Shown: positions 43,276 through 50,880 of the stretch, in pieces
Layout of the letters: every line of letters begins with the position of its first letter
How positions within the stretch are numbered: the stretch's first letter is position 1
NCBI GenBank assembly: GCA_964437825.1
Contig: CAYTIH010000002.1
Span: 1 to 64,000, forward strand
Length of the DNA: 64,000 nt
Origin: JBJFCE01 sp964437825
GTDB lineage: Bacteria; Bacillota; Clostridia; Lachnospirales; Lachnospiraceae
Direction: 5' to 3'
Notes under the pieces: model-generated
Told to the model about the DNA's origin: nothing
The model's input: the letters and a program-made list of their open reading frames with translations, nothing else
The model's database searches: none
Program-made: the position numbers and the translations under genes

Positions 43276-44568
43276 ATGCTGTTTCGGGAAAAAAAGAACC
43301 GGCTGTATGCCGGCTTTGAACTGGGAGATCAAATTTCACAGATCAGTTTTTGCAAATCGGATAAGCCTCAGCCGGAAACGGTCAGTCTTGTAGCTGGTAA
43401 GGAGCAGTATAGCATTCCGACCGCTTTGTGCAAGCGTTATGAAGTAAACCAATGGTTTTTCGGCAGGGATGCCGTCAAGCACGGAGACGGCGTGGAGGGC
43501 ATTCTGATTCAAAATCTGGTGGAGCGTGCCAGAAACGGGGAGAAGATCGAGCTGGACGGAGAGTTATTCGAGGCGGTTTCCCTGCTTGCGCTTTTTGTAA
43601 AGAGGAGTCTGTCGCTGCTGACGTTGACAACCGGCACGGACCGTCCGGATTATCTGATGATTACCGTGGAACGGCTCGACAGCAGAATGGTGGAGGTACT
43701 TGGCCAGATAGGAAACTATCTTCAGATGGACAGGGAGCATCTCTTTTTCCAGAGCCATGTGGAAAGCTTTTATCAGTATTGCATGCATCAGCCTGAGGAA
43801 CTCAGGGTGCATGAGGTGATTGCACTGGACTATACCTCGGGTGTGCTGAAATCATCGCGGATGGAATGCAACCGGCGCACCAATCCTGTGGTTGTCCTGA
43901 TCGAGGAGCGCAGTTTTGAACAGTTTACAAATGAGCCGCTGCCCGAAGAAGAACCGTACCATACAAGACAGGCGGAGCAAAAGGATAAGCAGCTTTGCGG
44001 TATTGTAGAAGAACTGACTGCGGGACGTATCGTTACCTGCATATATCTGATCGGAGACAGCTTTTCCGGCGGCTGGTGCAGGGAAGCGCTGCGGCTTATG
44101 TGCCGCAGCAGGAGAGTTTTTCAGGGAAATAATCTTTACAGCAAGGGCGCCTGCTATGCGGTATATGAAAAAATACAGCCGGGAGAAATTTCGGAAAAAT
44201 ATATTTATCTGGGAGAGGATAAGGTAAAGTCCAATATCGGTATGATGGCAGTGATCATGGGAAAGGAGCAGTACTATCCGCTTCTGGATGCCGGAGTGAA
44301 CTGGTATGATGTGAACCGGGAATGGGATTTCATACTGGAAAGCGGAAATGAGCTGAACTTTGTTGTGACGCCTCTGAATGGGAGAGAGAAAAAGCAGGTC
44401 AGGATGACCTTGGAAGAGTTTCCGGAAAGACCCAGAAATGCTTCCAGAATCCGCCTGACAATGACCTTTCAGGACGGAAAGCATATGAAGCTTTCCGTGA
44501 AGGATCTCGGATTCGGAGAATTTTTCGGGGCGTGCGATACCGTGTATGAGGAAGTAGTGGAAGTATAG
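43276..44568 (+). CDS. Hsp70/actin-like protein of unknown function (DUF5716-like)
   Basis: A 430-residue protein. The N-terminus LYAGFELGDQISQISFCKSD and the later VFQGNNLYSKGACYAVYEKI recall the phosphate-1 loop and the G-N-x-x-A-K-G-A-C-Y-A segment of the Hsp70/actin ATPase fold. A region between them (LLTLTTGTDRPDYLMITVER) fits the Hsp70 order. The C-terminal 110 residues are beta-rich (LNFVVTPLNGREKKQVRMTL). It lacks a full peptide-binding domain, so it is a DnaK-like ATPase relative, not a normal chaperone. ATG 43276 has AAAGGAAG upstream. It is second in the four-gene unit. Naming as DUF5716 is from memory. Confidence 0.75.
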   Translation: MLFREKKNRLYAGFELGDQISQISFCKSDKPQPETVSLVAGKEQYSIPTALCKRYEVNQWFFGRDAVKHGDGVEGILIQNLVERARNGEKIELDGELFEAVSLLALFVKRSLSLLTLTTGTDRPDYLMITVERLDSRMVEVLGQIGNYLQMDREHLFFQSHVESFYQYCMHQPEELRVHEVIALDYTSGVLKSSRMECNRRTNPVVVLIEERSFEQFTNEPLPEEEPYHTRQAEQKDKQLCGIVEELTAGRIVTCIYLIGDSFSGGWCREALRLMCRSRRVFQGNNLYSKGACYAVYEKIQPGEISEKYIYLGEDKVKSNIGMMAVIMGKEQYYPLLDAGVNWYDVNREWDFILESGNELNFVVTPLNGREKKQVRMTLEEFPERPRNASRIRLTMTFQDGKHMKLSVKDLGFGEFFGACDTVYEEVVEV

Positions 44569-44603
44569 GGTTATGGAAGTATAGCGTTGCGGGAGTATAC
44601 ACA

Positions 44604-45437
44604 ATGGGTAGAGTCAGAATCTGTATCGGAAATTATGCGACAACTCCATATGAAATGGTTCAGACAGGGAACAGAATCTATTCTCTGGAAGAACTGTGTT
44701 ATTATCTTTGCACAAATGCCTTTCTGCTGGACAGAGAATGGATCACGGCGCAGCTGATCGAGTGGATTGAGATTCAGCTGGGACTTTCGGAGCTTGCCAA
44801 AGAGCTGAATGCGATGCTTAGAAACGGAAATTCGCTGGGAAGCTTTGTGGCACGGATTTTGGAAGCAGGACATTTTTGCGAGCCGGAGGAACAAAATAAG
44901 GTTCTGAAGGTAATACAGGAAAATTCCAAGCTGAATATTTATGAAAAGAAAAAAAAGCGGATTGATTATCTTGCATCTTCGGGCTGTTATGAGCAGGCGC
45001 TTTTGGAATATCAAAGGCTTCTGCCTCTGGTAACCGGTAAGGATCTGGCGTTGACCGGAGAACTTTATATGGCAATGGGAAAAGCTGCCGCCAGAATGTT
45101 TTATTTTTCCATGGCGGAGAAAATGTTTGAAAAGGCATATAAGATTACATATCGAAGAGAAAGTATGCTTTATTATATCTGCGCCGTAAAAATGCACGGA
45201 ACAAAAGAGGAACAGGTACAGAAGCTGGCATCTTCGCTGGAACTGAAGGAACTGGAAACGGAGGCGGATCATATTCTGGAGCAGCTCAGGCAACAGTGGC
45301 AGGATTCGGACTCTGCAAAGAAGCTTGCGCGTATGGAACAGATGTGGGAGGACGGAAAGCCCGCAGAATATTATGAGTTGGTAGAACGGACAGCGGATCA
45401 GCTGAAGGAGGAATACCGCTCACATACACAGAGCTGA
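44604..45437 (+). CDS. helical-repeat (TPR-like) protein, unknown
   Basis: A 277-residue soluble protein, third in the unit. The N-terminus (RVRICIGNYATTPYEMVQTG, YSLEELCYYLCTNAFLLDRE) is conserved-looking; the C-terminal half has TPR-like helix pairs (RIDYLASSGCYEQALLEYQR, LTGELYMAMGKAAARMFYFS). It may bridge other members of the cluster. ATG 44604 has GGGAG 9 bases upstream; 35 bases separate it from the Hsp70-like gene. Confidence 0.72.
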   Translation: MGRVRICIGNYATTPYEMVQTGNRIYSLEELCYYLCTNAFLLDREWITAQLIEWIEIQLGLSELAKELNAMLRNGNSLGSFVARILEAGHFCEPEEQNKVLKVIQENSKLNIYEKKKKRIDYLASSGCYEQALLEYQRLLPLVTGKDLALTGELYMAMGKAAARMFYFSMAEKMFEKAYKITYRRESMLYYICAVKMHGTKEEQVQKLASSLELKELETEADHILEQLRQQWQDSDSAKKLARMEQMWEDGKPAEYYELVERTADQLKEEYRSHTQS

Positions 45438-45468
45438 ACGGGCGGACAAAAATCAGAGGAATAACAGC

Positions 45469-46659
45469 ATGGGATTATGGAAAAAAATCTTTAGAAGACG
45501 TGAAAAGAGAAAACTGAATGAGGAACTGGAAGCCGATCCGGGGGAATGGGAAAACCTCAATGTCCGCAGAGAAGATTTTGATCTGGAGGATATTGGGCAG
45601 CGGGAGAAGTATGTACGCTGCCTGCTTGAGCAGATGGAGGACGCCGAGCAGACCTTAAGAACACTCTCCGGAGAATATGGAAGCGTTACCTCTTATCTGA
45701 CTGATATAGAAGAAATAGAAGCATTGCCGCAGGCGGAAAAGGCGGATATCCTTTCCTGCGCCAGAAGTCTGCAGACTCTGGAGGAGAGCAGAAATCAAAA
45801 TCCTGTGAGAAACAGCGCCATGTCGGATGAACAATACCGCTATATGGAGCATATGGAATCGGAAATTGAAGAAGGAATCGGAAAAATCAAAGAAACCGAG
45901 GACTATCAGGGGCTGATCAAAAAGGATTTAAAGCGTCTGGATGCGGAACGGCAGGCTTATGAGATCCGCAAGCAGGATTTGTTTGAAGCAATGGCGGGCG
46001 CAAAGGCCGTTTCGGTGGTCTGTATCTGCGCAATGGCGATTTGTATGGCGGCCCTTTTGCTGTTCCAGTTTGTACTTCATATGGATACCCAAATTGGCTA
46101 CATTCTGGCAGGATTTATTACGGCGGGGGTATTGACCTTTGTCTTTGTCAAATTCCGTGAAGCCGATACGGAGCTTCAGAAGGTGGATCGCTGTGTCCAT
46201 AAGCTGGTTCTTTTGCAAAACAGAGTGAAAATACGATATGTGAATAATACAAATCTGCTGGATTATCTGTATATGAAATATGCTGCCGAGAGCGGAAAGA
46301 GTCTGGAAAGGCAGCTGCAGCTGTTTCGGGAGGAGAGAAGCCTGAGAGCGGACTATGCCAGAGTCATGGAGGATATGAATTATTACCAAAAGGAAATGCT
46401 GCGTATTCTGCGAAGATATCAGCTCTATGATCCCACGATATGGATTTATCAGTCAAACGCGTTATTAGATTCAAAGGAAATGGTGGAAATCAGACATAAA
46501 TACATCAGCCGGCGCCAGAAGCTTCGAAAACAGATGGAACAAAACCAGGAAATGGCAGATCAAAGCAGAAAAGAGATCCGGAATCTGGTAAAAGAGTATC
46601 CGTCCTTTGCGCCGCGTATTCTGGAGCTTGTGGACGAATATGAAAAAAAGTATGCGTAA
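45469..46659 (+). CDS. coiled-coil protein with two membrane helices, unknown
   Basis: A 396-residue protein, last in the four-gene unit. A basic start (MGLWKKIFRRREKRKLNEEL) leads to a long coiled coil (about 45-180), two adjacent membrane helices (VVCICAMAICMAALLLFQFV, YILAGFITAGVLTFVFVKF; about 184-228) and a second coiled coil (about 230-396). The hairpin in the membrane leaves both coiled coils in the cytoplasm, suitable for anchoring a complex. ATG 45469 is 31 bases after the previous stop. I do not recognise a named family. Confidence 0.75.
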   Translation: MGLWKKIFRRREKRKLNEELEADPGEWENLNVRREDFDLEDIGQREKYVRCLLEQMEDAEQTLRTLSGEYGSVTSYLTDIEEIEALPQAEKADILSCARSLQTLEESRNQNPVRNSAMSDEQYRYMEHMESEIEEGIGKIKETEDYQGLIKKDLKRLDAERQAYEIRKQDLFEAMAGAKAVSVVCICAMAICMAALLLFQFVLHMDTQIGYILAGFITAGVLTFVFVKFREADTELQKVDRCVHKLVLLQNRVKIRYVNNTNLLDYLYMKYAAESGKSLERQLQLFREERSLRADYARVMEDMNYYQKEMLRILRRYQLYDPTIWIYQSNALLDSKEMVEIRHKYISRRQKLRKQMEQNQEMADQSRKEIRNLVKEYPSFAPRILELVDEYEKKYA

Positions 46660-46715
46660 AACTGATTGCCTGATCGCTTTTTTTCTGATACTGCAATAAA
46701 AATTTTTTTATATTA

Positions 46716-46744
46716 TTGCGGATTAGTTTGGAGTGTTATATAAT
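46716..46744 (+). promoter_or_regulatory. promoter of purC
   Basis: TTGCGG (46716-46721), 17 bases, TATAAT (46739-46744). No purine riboswitch was recognised in the 80-base leader. Confidence 0.7.
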
Positions 46745-46828
46745 CGTTGCGTCAGATGATACCCAGAACAGACTGTGTTTCATCGGATTGCAGCGATTGA
46801 AAGGATACAATGGAAAGGATGGGAAACC

Positions 46829-47536
46829 ATGAAAAAACTTGAGCAGCTTTATGAAGGAAAAGCAAAAAAAGTATTTAAAACAGAGGATCCGGATGTATTA
46901 ATCGTTGATTACAAGGATGATGCAACCGCATTCAACGGCGAAAAGAAGGGAACCATTGCCGGTAAGGGCGTCATCAATAATAAGATGACGAACCATGTGT
47001 TCAAACTACTTGAAAAGGAAGGCATACCTACCCATTTTATAGAAGAACTGAGTGACAGGGAAACTGCGGTTAAAAAGGTTGAGATCGTGCCTCTTGAAGT
47101 GATCATCCGTAATGTGGCAGCAGGCAGCTTTTCAAAGAGACTCGGTGTTCCGGAAGGAACTCCGTTTAAGGAGCCTACGATTGAGTTTTCCTACAAAAAC
47201 GATGAGCTGGGCGATCCGCTGATCAACAGCTATTTTGCAGTAGCGCTTGGCCTGGCAACCTGGGAAGAAATCGAAACCATCACGAAATATGCATTTAAGG
47301 TAAATGAAGTATATAAGGAATATTTCCTGAATGCGGGTATTAAGCTGATTGATTTTAAGATCGAGTTTGGCCGTTATCATGGTCAGATCATTCTGGCTGA
47401 TGAGACAAGCCCGGATACCTGCCGTTTGTGGGATGTAAATACCAATGAGAAGCTTGATAAGGATCGTTTCCGCAGGGATCTTGGTAATGTAGAAGAAGCA
47501 TATAATGAAGTATTTAAGCGTCTTGGCTTGGCATAA
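46829..47536 (+). CDS. purC: SAICAR synthetase
   Basis: Step in purine synthesis that joins aspartate to CAIR. At 235 residues it has family length: MKKLEQLYEGKAKKVFKTED, VDYKDDATAFNGEKK, GKGVINNKMTNHVFKLLE, EVIIRNVAAGSFSKRLG, IDFKIEFGR, ILADETSPDTCRLWD and DKDRFRRDLG. ATG 46829 fits the family start (the frame opens to 46775). purF and purB follow, with a hairpin between purC and purF. Confidence 0.96.
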   Translation: MKKLEQLYEGKAKKVFKTEDPDVLIVDYKDDATAFNGEKKGTIAGKGVINNKMTNHVFKLLEKEGIPTHFIEELSDRETAVKKVEIVPLEVIIRNVAAGSFSKRLGVPEGTPFKEPTIEFSYKNDELGDPLINSYFAVALGLATWEEIETITKYAFKVNEVYKEYFLNAGIKLIDFKIEFGRYHGQIILADETSPDTCRLWDVNTNEKLDKDRFRRDLGNVEEAYNEVFKRLGLA

Positions 47537-47545
47537 ACATTTACG

Positions 47546-47577
47546 GGCGCAGCACCGGAAACGGTACTGCGCCTTTT
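47546..47577 (+). terminator. hairpin terminator between purC and purF
   Basis: GGCGCAG (47546) pairs with CTGCGCC (47567-47573) with an inner CACCG/CGGT stem, then TTTT. The short T run suggests partial termination. Confidence 0.65.
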
Positions 47578-47614
47578 GCACCGATAATGCGCCGGAATGA
47601 CAGGAGACACAGGA

Positions 47615-49066
47615 ATGACTGAAAATTTTAACATTCAAATGGAAGTAACAGATAAGATCCGTGAGGAATGCGGTGTCTTTGGCATGTATGACTTCGACGG
47701 AAATGATGTGGCATCCACGATTTATTATGGATTATTCGCGCTTCAGCACAGAGGTCAGGAAAGCTGCGGCATTGCCGTCAGCGATACGCAGGGTCCCAAG
47801 GGAAAGGTAGTCAGCTCCAGGGATATGGGACTTTTAAATGAAGCGTTTACTCCCGATATACTGGAAAAATTAAAGGGCGATATTGGGGTGGGTCATGTAA
47901 GGTATTCTACCGCCGGCAGCAGTACCAGAGAGAATGCGCAGCCCCTGGTGCTGAATTACGTGAAGGGTACGCTCGGCCTTGCGCATAACGGCAATCTGAT
48001 CAATGCGCCCGAGCTTCGCAAAGAGCTGGAGTATACGGGTGCGATTTTCCAGACCACGATTGACTCAGAGGTCATTGCTTATCATATTGCCAGAGAACGT
48101 TTGAATTCCAAGACCGTAGAAGAAGCTGTCGGACGCGCTATGGATAAGATTAAGGGAGCGTATTCCCTGATTGTTATGTCACCGCGCAAGCTCATCGGCG
48201 CGAGAGATCCGTTTGGATTCAGACCGCTTTGCATCGGAAAACGGGATCATGCCTATGTGCTGGCATCGGAAACCTGTGCACTGGATACGATCGGTGCGGA
48301 GTTTGTCAGAGATGTACTGCCCGGAGAAATCGTAACGATCAGTCCGGAATACGGGCTTCAGTCCGATCTTTCTCATTGTATTGCCTCCGAAAAGCAGGCA
48401 AGATGTATTTTTGAATATATTTATTTTTCCAGACCGGACAGTTATATTGACTCAGTCAGCGTGTATAATTCCAGAATTCTGGCTGGAAAATTTCTGGCAA
48501 TGGATTCGCCGGTGGATGCGGATCTGGTTGTGGGAGTACCCGAATCGGGGAATTGCGCAGCACTCGGATATTCACTGCAGTCCGGCATCCCTTACGGACA
48601 GGCATTTGTGAAAAACGGCTATGTTGGAAGAACCTTTATCAAGCCGAAACAAAAGAACAGGGAGAGCAGTGTCCAGATAAAATTAAACGCTTTAAAAGAG
48701 GCGGTAAACGGAAAGCGCATCATCATGATTGATGACTCCATTGTCAGAGGTACGACCTCGGACCGTATTGTGCATATGCTCAGGGAAGCGGGCGCAAAGG
48801 AGGTTCATATGCGTGTCAGCTCCCCGCCGTTTTTGTGGCCATGTTATTTTGGTACGGATGTACCGGCAAGGGATCAATTGATTGCTTATAACCGCAGCGT
48901 GGAGGAAATCAGACAGATCATAGGTGCGGATACGCTTGGATATCTGAAGCTGGAACGACTGCCGGAGCTTGTCGGCGGTAAGCTTGGAATCTGTGAAGGC
49001 TGCTTTACGGGAAAATATCCGATGGAGCCGCCGCAGGAGGATATCCGCGGAGAGTTTGATAAGTAA
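47615..49066 (+). CDS. purF: amidophosphoribosyltransferase
   Basis: First enzyme of purine synthesis. The 483-residue protein has a short propeptide before the catalytic Cys in REECGVFGMYDF (freed by processing in this family). Glutaminase marks: HRGQESCGIAVS, GHVRYSTAGSS, LAHNGNLINA. PRTase marks: VVGVPESGNCAALGYS, RTFIKPKQKNRE and IMIDDSIVRGTTSDRIV. Cysteines near the end (CYFGTDVPARDQ, GICEGCFTGKYP) match the [4Fe-4S] type of B. subtilis. ATG 47615 has AGGAGA 8 bases upstream. Confidence 0.95.
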   Translation: MTENFNIQMEVTDKIREECGVFGMYDFDGNDVASTIYYGLFALQHRGQESCGIAVSDTQGPKGKVVSSRDMGLLNEAFTPDILEKLKGDIGVGHVRYSTAGSSTRENAQPLVLNYVKGTLGLAHNGNLINAPELRKELEYTGAIFQTTIDSEVIAYHIARERLNSKTVEEAVGRAMDKIKGAYSLIVMSPRKLIGARDPFGFRPLCIGKRDHAYVLASETCALDTIGAEFVRDVLPGEIVTISPEYGLQSDLSHCIASEKQARCIFEYIYFSRPDSYIDSVSVYNSRILAGKFLAMDSPVDADLVVGVPESGNCAALGYSLQSGIPYGQAFVKNGYVGRTFIKPKQKNRESSVQIKLNALKEAVNGKRIIMIDDSIVRGTTSDRIVHMLREAGAKEVHMRVSSPPFLWPCYFGTDVPARDQLIAYNRSVEEIRQIIGADTLGYLKLERLPELVGGKLGICEGCFTGKYPMEPPQEDIRGEFDK

Positions 49067-49111
49067 TCATTCATAAGGTTTGTGCGCTGCGGCGCAGGAA
49101 GGATGAGGGAA

Positions 49112-50545
49112 ATGGGTACGGACAGATATTTAAGTCCGCTTTCGGAGCGGTATGCAAGTAAGGAGATGCAGTATATTTTTTCTCCTGATATGAAGTTCAG
49201 GACGTGGAGGAAGCTCTGGATCGCTCTCGCAGAGACGGAGAAGGAGCTTGGGCTTGATATTACGGAGGAACAAATTGCGGAGCTGAAGGCGCATCAGGAT
49301 GATATTAATTATGACGTGGCTAAGGCAAGGGAAAAGGAAGTGCGTCATGATGTCATGAGTCATGTTTATGCATACGGCGTTCAGTGTCCGAAGGCAAAGG
49401 GGATTATTCATCTGGGTGCTACCAGCTGCTATGTCGGCGATAATACGGATATTATTGTGATGACTGAGGCGCTTAAGCTGGTTAAGAAAAAGCTGGTGAA
49501 TGTAATTGCGACGCTGGCGAAGTTTGCAGAAAAATATAAGGATATGCCCACACTTGCGTTCACTCATTTCCAGCCTGCGCAGCCGACGACTGTCGGTAAG
49601 CGTGCAACGCTTTGGATGCAGGAGTTTTGTCTGGATCTGGAGGATCTGGATTATGTACTTGGCGGTATGAAATTACTCGGATCGAAGGGAACGACGGGAA
49701 CGCAGGCAAGTTTCCTTGAGCTGTTCGACGGAGATCAGGAAAAGATAGACCGGATTGATCCGATGATTGCAAAGAAGATGGGCTTTCAGGAATGCTATCC
49801 TGTGTCCGGACAGACCTATTCCAGAAAGGTGGATACCAGAGTTATGAATGTGGTGGCAGGCATTGCTGCCAGTGCGCACAAGATGAGCAACGATATCCGC
49901 CTGCTTCAGCATTTAAAGGAAGTGGAGGAGCCGTTTGAAAAGAGCCAGATCGGATCATCGGCAATGGCTTATAAGAGAAATCCCATGAGAAGTGAGCGTA
50001 TTGCTTCTTTGGCGAGATTTGTGATCTGTGATGCCATGAATCCGGCAATTACTTCCGCAACGCAGTGGTTTGAAAGAACGCTTGATGATTCTGCCAATAA
50101 GCGGCTTTCCATTCCGGAGGGCTTTCTTGCGATTGACGGCGTGCTGGATTTGTGTTTAAACGTTGTAGACGGTCTTGTGGTGCATGACAAGGTAATTTTG
50201 AAACGGCTGATGAGTGAGCTGCCGTTTATGGCGACGGAGAATATCATGATGGATGCTGTGAAGGCCGGCGGTGACAGGCAGGAGCTTCATGAGAAAATCA
50301 GACAGCTTTCGATGGAAGCAGGAAGGACTGTCAAGGAAGAAGGCAGGGATAATAACCTGTTAGAGCTTATTGCAGCGGATCCCTCCTTCGGATTATCCCT
50401 GGAGGAACTGAAACAGACCATGGATCCGTCCAAATATACCGGACGTGCAGGCGTACAGGTAACAGCGTTTCTAAAGAATGTGATAGAACCGATTCTGGAT
50501 CGAAATAAAAAACTGCTTGGCGTGAAGGCAGAAATTAATGTGTAA
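49112..50545 (+). CDS. purB: adenylosuccinate lyase
   Basis: Acts twice in purine synthesis (SAICAR to AICAR, adenylosuccinate to AMP). The 477-residue protein has TDRYLSPLSERYASKEMQYI, HDVMSHVYAYG (catalytic His region), HLGATSCYVGDNTD, THFQPAQPTTVGKRA and the signature GSSAMAYKRNPMRSER. The length and C-terminus fit the longer eukaryote-like branch. ATG 49112 has AAGGA about 8 bases upstream; earlier starts in the open frame (49082, 49103) are less likely. A strong terminator closes the purine unit. Confidence 0.95.
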   Translation: MGTDRYLSPLSERYASKEMQYIFSPDMKFRTWRKLWIALAETEKELGLDITEEQIAELKAHQDDINYDVAKAREKEVRHDVMSHVYAYGVQCPKAKGIIHLGATSCYVGDNTDIIVMTEALKLVKKKLVNVIATLAKFAEKYKDMPTLAFTHFQPAQPTTVGKRATLWMQEFCLDLEDLDYVLGGMKLLGSKGTTGTQASFLELFDGDQEKIDRIDPMIAKKMGFQECYPVSGQTYSRKVDTRVMNVVAGIAASAHKMSNDIRLLQHLKEVEEPFEKSQIGSSAMAYKRNPMRSERIASLARFVICDAMNPAITSATQWFERTLDDSANKRLSIPEGFLAIDGVLDLCLNVVDGLVVHDKVILKRLMSELPFMATENIMMDAVKAGGDRQELHEKIRQLSMEAGRTVKEEGRDNNLLELIAADPSFGLSLEELKQTMDPSKYTGRAGVQVTAFLKNVIEPILDRNKKLLGVKAEINV

Positions 50546-50565
50546 TTGACTGCCGGGCAAAAGGC

Positions 50566-50612
50566 GAGGGCATCTCTCAAGTCGTATTATGACTTGAGAG
50601 ATGCCCTCTTTT
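50566..50612 (+). terminator. strong terminator after purB
   Basis: A perfect 18-bp stem (50566-50583 with 50591-50608), core GGGCATCTCTCAAG, then TTTT. Confidence 0.95.
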
Positions 50613-50673
50613 CGTTTGGCGTGGTGCGTGCTGCAGCGGAAAGATGAAAATTTCGAAAAATTTCGAAAAAAGT

Positions 50674-50702
50674 TTGCTTTTCTGATATAAGTGTTATATA
50701 CT
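50674..50702 (+). promoter_or_regulatory. promoter of the pullulanase leader
   Basis: TTGCTT (50674-50679), 17 bases, TATACT (50697-50702). Spacer plus -10 is nearly the same as in the promoter at 57630. Upstream are two direct repeats of AAAATTTCGA (about 50647-50666). Confidence 0.65.
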
Positions 50703-50723
50703 TGATTTATCAAAATTTACATT

Positions 50724-50872
50724 AAGGAGGGATAGTGTGAAAAATCACATTGATATGCTGATTTTTCACACAGCTATTTGTGCAGGAGCGTCACAAATAG
50801 CCCTGATGGCAGACGGGAAACCGCTTTCGCGGATTTACCGCCGCCCCGTTGCTGACGCTCCGGAATGGAGAT
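50724..50872 (+). repeat. modular leader element R2, single copy (D)
   Basis: Begins after AAGGAGGGATAG (50724-50735) with TGTGAAAAATCACATTGA and is 96% identical to module C2 at 32217-32360. The hairpins are kept, two improved: GCTATTTGTG/CACAAATAGC is now fully paired, and CCGC-TTTC-GCGG gains a pair. It ends GGAG-ATTAAA just before the pullulanase ATG. The upstream AAGGAGGG looks like the gene's original ribosome binding site, now 146 bases from the start codon. Confidence 0.88.
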
Positions 50873-50880
50873 TAAAATGA
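50737..50880 (+). CDS. upstream ORF of leader module D
   Basis: 47 codons from GTG 50737, with AAGGAGGG 5 bases upstream, to TGA 50878-50880 overlapping the pullulanase ATG as ATGA. The peptide starts KNHIDMLIFHTAICAGAS. All six base differences from the C2 copy change an amino acid, so there is no sign of selection on the peptide, yet length, frame and ATGA overlap are kept. Confidence 0.45.
   Translation: MKNHIDMLIFHTAICAGASQIALMADGKPLSRIYRRPVADAPEWRLK

Noticed and set aside
46745..46828. Purine riboswitch or PurR box before purC
   Set aside because: The 80-base leader is too short and lacks the conserved loops; no clear PurR box.
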